Origin: Symsagittifera roscoffensis | Taxonomy: Eukaryota; Xenacoelomorpha; Acoela; Convolutidae | Assembly: GCF_963678635.1 (NCBI RefSeq) | Contig: NW_026971510.1 | Span: forward strand, 64,001-123,859 | Length of the DNA: 59,859 nt | Direction: 5' to 3' | Part shown: in pieces, positions 54,216 through 59,859 of the stretch | How the letters are laid out: the number at the start of each line of letters is the position of its first letter | Position numbering within the stretch: the stretch's first letter is position 1 | Translations under genes and position numbers: made by a program | Notes under the pieces: generated by a model | The model's input: only the letters and a program-made list of their open reading frames with translations | The model's database searches: none | Told to the model about the DNA's origin: nothing

Positions 54216-54872
54216 TAATGGGTTCGAAACATTTGATTTTAATTTTAAAATTGAGCAAACAATGCAAGCAAGCAGGCTCATATCAGCTCATTTTTGCTTA
54301 GTTTGGGCCGTAAACACTAAGTTAATGTTTTGAAGTTTTTTCCGAGTTATTTGGAATTTAAAAAGTCCAAAAGATTTTAAAAATTTTGCAAAAAAAACTT
54401 TAAAAAATATTTGCTTTTTTGACAATTTTTTGTTTGACAATGTCAAAAACAGCTAATCTTAGCAGTGAGACCACAACAGTTTTTTATGCTGAGTAATTTC
54501 GTCAAGAATAAATTTAGAAAGGTAAAAAAAATCGAGAACTTTTTTTTGTTGTTTTTCTCTCGGAAATAGTAGTAAAAACGTTGTCAGTAAATATGCCGGA
54601 ATTGAAGCGAACGCAGGTTTGAAAATTGAACGTATCAGAATGAAATCTTCAATGAAAATATAAAGACGTGATTTTTCTAACTGCAAAACTTCAGGAAACC
54701 TTCTTGAAACAGTTTGTTTTTCAATATTACAGAATCTAACAAAAATTGAGTCTCAAAAATTTGTACCAAGTTGCACAATCTCAAAACTTTGTTCTAAACC
54801 CTATACAAACTACAAGCATGGTGTTCCGTCAATTTACCTGCAACAATCATCAACATTTCTTAAAACATTCCC

Positions 54873-54928
54873 TTTAAAAAATCCCCGGTCTTTAAAAAAT
54901 CCCCGGTCTTTAAAAAATCCCCTTTAAA
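54873..54928. repeat. Short tandem repeat TTTAAAAAATCCCCGGTC
   Basis: Three units, the last ending CCCCTTTAAAA. Lies just before the splice-acceptor-like site of the helix-turn-helix frame. Confidence 0.75.
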
Positions 54929-54951
54929 ACCTCAACAAAATCTTTTGCAGT

Positions 54952-55143
54952 CCTGCAAGCAACGTGCCAGTGGTCTCTCGGGTCACCAGTTCTCAGGACA
55001 GCTCGTTATGCAACCCATTTATTTGCACATATGTAATACCATCGGCTCAACAAATTGGCAAAAAAAACGCTGCATACAAGACGCTGGATATAATGGAAGG
55101 AAAGACGAGCGTGAAAGAAGCGGTCAAACGAGCAGCCACCTAA
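54952..55143 (+). CDS. Pipsqueak-like helix-turn-helix reading frame (exon), copy 1
   Basis: After an excellent acceptor (TCTTTTGCAG ending at 54,950) the frame from 54,952 is open for 63 codons to a TAA: PASNVPVVSRVTSS..., IPSAQQIGKKNAAYK, then LDIMEGKTSVKEAVKRAAT. The last part matches the start of HTH_psq domains ('A-x-x-x-(I/M)-x-x-G-K-x-S-(V/L)-x-x-A-x-x-x'), used for DNA binding by pogo/Tigger-type transposases and related factors. The second helix is missing after the stop, so the domain is cut or continues in another exon. Confidence 0.5.
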   Translation, partial: PASNVPVVSRVTSSQDSSLCNPFICTYVIPSAQQIGKKNAAYKTLDIMEGKTSVKEAVKRAAT

Positions 55144-56589
55144 ACAGGGAAGAGGTAAATTGACGCAAAACCTATCTTCAAAAAAATAAAACAGACCCTT
55201 AATGAAAAAACCAGCGTTTCGAATCAATCGGTAAGCAAAAGCAAAGAAAAAACCAACAGAAAAAAAACTGATTTTTTTCAGACACGTTCCCCCACTAAAT
55301 ATGGAAATTCCCAAGCAACAAACCATTGAATTCTCGGTTTTTCCAAGACACATGATGAACATGATGTTTCCAAAAGGTCATTCATCTGCAGTATAACATT
55401 TTTACTGTTACAAGAATTAAAATTTCGGATTATTCAGTTTAAACCAAGAGTTGAAGTATTCAAAATCAGAAAAAAGTTGGCAAAGACGATTTATTCAATC
55501 CAGAAGATAGACCAAAGAAAAGCTGAAGTAATAACATTAGCGGTTGTTTAGAAAGATTTGAGGAGTCTTCAGGACGGAATGATGTTCGCAAGTGGCCCAG
55601 CAGCTAACGGCTTCTAAAAACTGAACAAAATTGTATAGAATTGTACTGTCAAAAGATGGAAAAAGCTCTCAGATTGTTGAAGCGCTAATAATCACAAAAA
55701 AAACCCAGCAATGGAAACTGCATTTACACATTATAGTTTAGCAAGAGGAGAGAACTGTACTTGCACTCGAAATGTTATCTGAAATCAACAAACAGTCCGA
55801 TTTGTTTGATACTGAAAAAAAAATGAATAAAATGCCTATGTGACAAAAAATGCAAATTTTTTTCATTTGCTTTTTTTTAAGTCTCAAAACACTAAAATAT
55901 TTGTCAGTTCTTTCCTGTAATTACTTCATATAAAGTTTTCAAAATATCAGTCTACGAAGTTTACAAGAATTGGCAACTTCGGAAGATTCAAATTCAATTT
56001 AGTAGCTAAAGTACTTGAACTCAGAAATTTTTTTTGGTAAGCAGGTTAAATCAGAAAGAGATGTAATCGAGTAGATAGACAAAAAAAAAAGAAATAGCAT
56101 TAAGAGTAGCTTGATGATTAAAGTTCTAAGGAGTCTTCGAGGCGGAGTGGTTTGCGCACGCGGACCTCGTTTCGGAAGTGAAATAAGTTTTAAAAAATAG
56201 TAGACGAGTGTAGGAGTAATTGCCAGTAGCTTAGGGTTCTAATAAATTCATATTGAAAAACAAATTTGAATGAGTATTTATGGAGAAAATTTCAACAGTA
56301 GGCGGAGGACCCAAAGTTTTCTGTACCAGTGCTCACTCACGATATCAACAAAAATTCGACTATGGACTTCGCCTGCGTAGAGAAAATGCACTGTCAGCGA
56401 GAGGTTAAAAATTATATTTATTTGCATAAATGTTTTTTCCTTGCATCGTTTTTGTACAGACAATGAAACCAAACAATGTTCAGCAGGAAAAATTTCTGTT
56501 TACAAGATGAGAAAAAGGATGTGTTAGATGGAATGAATCCCAGCGATGAACTAAAAGAAAATATTTTCTGATCTTTCTCAAAAAAAAAC

Positions 56590-57000
56590 TTCGGTTTGGA
56601 CAGTCGCTATCATCAGCAAAAAGCTATGACCAAAATTTTTTGCAGTCCTGCAAGACAACGTGCTAGTGGTCTCCCGGATCACCAGCTCTCAGTGCAGCTC
56701 GTTAGGCAACTCCATTTGTCGGAACGTATGCTATATCATCGGCTCAACAAATTGGCTAAAATTAGTTTACTGCATACAAGTTGCCAGAAGCTATGGATAT
56801 AATGGAAGGAAAGACGAGCGTGAAAGAAGCGGTCAAACGAGCAGCCACCTAAACACAGAGGAAACTTGGTGTCAAAAAAGAAAACAAACCCTTTCTGAAG
56901 AACCAGCGTCTCGAGTCAATTGGTTATCAAAAACAAAGAGAAATCCAACAGAAAAAAATTTTTTAGAAGATATCTCCCACTAGAAACAAACTATTACATT
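56590..57000 (+). pseudogene. Dispersed repeat family, copy 2, with the same helix-turn-helix piece
   Basis: Acceptor TTTTTTGCAG ends at 56,645; the sequence matches copy 1 with indels. AYKLPEAMDIMEG and GKTSVKEAVKRAAT end at TAA 56,850-56,852. The preceding frame is shifted by a single extra A (GCAAGACAACG versus GCAAGCAACG) and broken by a TAG. Confidence 0.55.
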
Positions 57001-57059
57001 CTTCTCAAAATTTTTAATACACATGATGTAATGGTGGCCATCGAAAATAAAACAAACTG

Positions 57060-59215
57060 GAAACATGCCCCCCATCGTTTTGGATGATGCTACAAGGCTT
57101 TCATTTTTTCTGATTTTTGAAAACTGATCTCATTTGGGTTTTCAGACTTTGAAACTGAGAAATGCAGATACAATTTTTATAGCATTAGTTTTATGCAGTT
57201 TCGCGATATGAAACAAATGATTTAAATTGCGTTTTTTAAAAGTATATATTTTACTGTTAATTTTTAACAACGAATGTTAAACAACGATTTTCTCCAATGT
57301 CTATTAGTTTATACGCTCAAATTGTTTATTAAGACACGGAGTTTTTGATACAGAGGGCTGCGGTTCAAGTCTTTTTTAATCATAAGAACAATAACTATGA
57401 CTGACGTCCACAGTGGACAAAAATTCTCAAAGGGTATTTTATGGAAAACTAGCTGATAGCTTCTTCGTCTTGGATCGAGACTTAATCTCTAAATGCAACT
57501 TAAGAAAACGGCTCACACTTTTGAAGAAGCGCATCCAATGTTGCGATATACTAAACGATGTCTGAATCTCTAGACGCTTCAATTCAGCTCAATCTCAAAT
57601 GATGACGGTATGTTTTGAGCCCATAAAAACTGTTTGACTCAGATAAACTAAAAATCTTGTAAACTTTCAGTAAATACTTTGCTTTGAAACTCTTTGAGAA
57701 TACTAAGTAACTATTTGCTTAGAAAAAAATTTACAATTGTTATGTGTAAAGAATTCATGTTGAAAACTTTTTTCAACCCATCACATTTTATGCTAACGTT
57801 CAAAAAACTTCAATCCGTCTCTCGTCTGTTTTTTTTTTGAGATATGTCTGTGGAAGAAAAACTTTATCACAAATTGGTTTAAACCTGAGCAGCGGTTGAC
57901 CTTGAAGGTGGCCGAAATTGAGCAAAAGCCACTTATTCAAAACGCAAGACAATTTGGTTGTTATTCCGAAACTTTTGATACATAAAAAATTTCAAAAACT
58001 GACCAGGACGTGAGCTTATACATGATTTTTTGCACAGTCCGGGAAAAAGGATGTAGTTACACAATAATTGATAAGTGGAAAGAACAAAAACATGTGAAAC
58101 CCATAAAAAATTGGGTAAATCAGGTGATATTAAACTCTTGTGAATATTTAGAAATACTTCGCTCTGAAGCGGTTTTATAAAACAAGTGAATTATCTGTTA
58201 AAAAAAACTCTGTTAGATAGGTGAGATAATTTCAATTTTAGAAATTTATTTCAAATAATCGCTATTTATATTAACGGATAAAAAGAATTCAAATCATAAT
58301 GATTCATATTTATTTCAATCTATAATGATCAATCTCAGCTATTTCTAAAGTCTAAGATCATCTTTGACTACTTTATCAAATCAAAAGTGTCTCCCTCTAT
58401 CTACTTGAAGAAGAGAAGTCTAATTACCAATAGTTTTTGTCGTTTTTGTCAGTACGAACTCATTTGTTTTAGCGTGTTTCAAATTGGCTGATTGATAATT
58501 TTTGATTAGCTGTGTGTTGGGAATATCAGCTTCATTCCACTCAAAAATCGAATGAAAAGCGAATGAGAAAAAAATTGTAGCTGATCATTAAAAAAAGTCT
58601 ATAGCTAATAAGTCATAGGCCTCACTCAAAATGTGGCTTGTATAATCCTAGCCTACACTAAAATTCCAGCTTGATCATTAAAAAAAACATTTGATTCTTT
58701 GGGAGAAATAACATATTTCTTCTTGATTACCAAAAGCACGAAAGAAAAACATTGAAACTTGCGTGACGATTAAAATTTTTTCTATTAGTAACTGGACTTT
58801 TTTCAAGCACATACTGGGATTGACTTTTGATTTTATTAACCAGAAGTGTCAAAGAAAACAATCTATGTTCGAGCAATGAGATGAAACTTTTGAACTACCT
58901 TTAGCCACAAGGGACAAAAACGGGTATTTTACTTGAAAACTTACTCAACAGATTTTGCTTCACAGAAGACGACAGGCCAAAGAAGGTGAATTGCAAAAAG
59001 GTGACTCATTTAATTTTGTTCAAGCCTTCAACAGGCGAAAAAGGAAACTCTGTAGTTTATAAACAGCTCTGTTTGTCAAGTTTTTTGACCGAATGCTATA
59101 AAGGAGCTACACCAGAACTATTTGGTCATTTAATTGTACATTCTTCGACGCCAACTTTTGAAGACTTACGATACAGTTCAAAACTTTTTTCTAGCATATT
59201 TTTCATTTGGGCCAT
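57060..59215. other. AT-rich interval, no recognisable feature
   Basis: Homopolymer-rich sequence with short frames only (longest 85 codons at 58,986-59,243, no motif). No repeat pair inside it was noticed. Confidence 0.3.
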
Positions 59216-59219
59216 TTTT

Positions 59220-59859
59220 TTTTCTACCAGCAAAGAAAGCTAATTTGAGCAGTGAGGCCTCAACAAAGTTTTATGCTTATTAAATTCGTCAAGAAAAAAA
59301 AATTTTAAAAAACAAAAAATCTATTTTTTTTTGTTTTCATTTTCTCTCAGAAAAAATAGTGAAAAAGTTGTTAGGAAATTGGCCGTAATGGAGAGGAACT
59401 CGGACTTAAAAATACTTAGCAAAAAATGAACGTATCAAAAAATCAATGACAATAACATAAAAACTTGCAGCCTTGAACTGCAAAACTTCAAGAAACCTTT
59501 ATGGAATTGTTTGTCCTTCAAGTTGCGGAATCTATCAGAAATTTGGTCTCGAAAAACCTGTACTCAACTGTACTCAACCCTATGTAAAAAAGCGGCACTA
59601 AGTTTTTTCAAATTAACCGCAATAATCATCAACATTTTTAAAGCATTACCTTTAAAAAATCCAGTTCTGGCAGAAAAATCCAAATTGTTGTCAGTTGAAA
59701 ACCAACAACAAAAAACAACCCACCAAATAATGATGTCATCTGCACAGGATAATTAACAAAAGAAGTGAATTGACTTGCCTTCGAAAAAAATCTAACGTCG
59801 ACAAACAGCCATTTAATGATTTAATTTTGAGTGAAACTATTTGAAAAAAAAACCTTCAG
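59220..59859 (+). repeat. Dispersed repeat family, copy 3 (cut by the window end)
   Basis: Matches 54,440-54,900 with many indels. The part expected to carry the helix-turn-helix exon would begin near or beyond 59,700; no intact version is seen. Confidence 0.55.

Larger units (their letters stand above)
54430..55400 (+). repeat. Dispersed repeat family, copy 1
   Basis: 54,440-54,600 resembles 59,225-59,390 (GCTAATCTTAGCAGTGAG versus GCTAATTTGAGCAGTGAG, then ATGCT..ATT..TCGTCAAGAA). 54,780-54,950 resembles 59,575-59,690. 54,950-55,260 resembles 56,645-56,960. So the family is at least 0.9 kb long with three copies here. Confidence 0.65.

Noticed and set aside
56280-56405. Possible exon GGGPKVFCTSAHSRYQQKF with a donor at about 56,404
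   Set aside because: A single short open stretch with no homologue recognised and no partner exon that I could place.

Overview
The window looks like repeat-dominated DNA from a eukaryote, most likely an invertebrate and possibly a nematode. Supporting signs are fragments of CR1-type LINEs and of a Ty1/copia element, a very AT-rich background, short GT..TTTCAG-type introns, and no sign of bacterial operons, ribosome binding sites or CRISPR. The species is an inference; I recognised no host gene, tRNA or rRNA.

Positions 1-9.1 kb hold a compact, intronless, GC-richer block of five plus-strand reading frames (about 2,900 codons in total). ORF2 carries a clear SGNH/GDSL-hydrolase signature; a second, weaker SGNH-like module appears to straddle the ORF2/ORF3 boundary. 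ORF1, 2 and 3 lie in one frame separated only by single TAG codons; ORF4 overlaps ORF3 by 26 bases in another frame; ORF5 follows ORF4 in frame after another TAG. I saw no polymerase, integrase or capsid signature, so the block is an unclassified virus-like or retroelement-like unit.

Positions 9.9-14.9 kb form a 5 kb element with about 0.92 kb terminal inverted repeats and a core packed with CCCTTCCGGATT-type and CGGTGAAGGGT motifs. At 14.9-15.5 kb is the 3' end of a CR1-like LINE. It abuts, tail first, the RNase H end of a degraded Ty1/copia element on the minus strand (15.5-19.7 kb), in which gag, a CCHC knuckle, protease, integrase and a tandemly duplicated reverse transcriptase region can be read.

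Positions 19.85-47.86 kb form a 28 kb structure bounded by long, diverged inverted repeats with G-rich ends and subterminal TAAGATAGGGAATAGG repeats. Inside are three head-to-tail units of about 6.55 kb (23,353-29,907; 29,908-36,455; 36,456-43,063), then a 1.77 kb tandem duplication carrying a zinc-finger reading frame. Each unit has a small two-exon gene with a TATA box whose product resembles a histone fold, several minus-strand reading frames (some broken by lesions shared by all copies, some by private ones), CCAAT and TGACGTCA site clusters, and a minisatellite of variable copy number.

Positions 47.9-59.9 kb are old repeats: a 978 bp tandem duplication, fragments of CR1-like LINEs (reverse transcriptase, endonuclease), and a dispersed family carrying an open frame with a pipsqueak-like helix-turn-helix. 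Positions 57.1-59.2 kb show nothing I can name.
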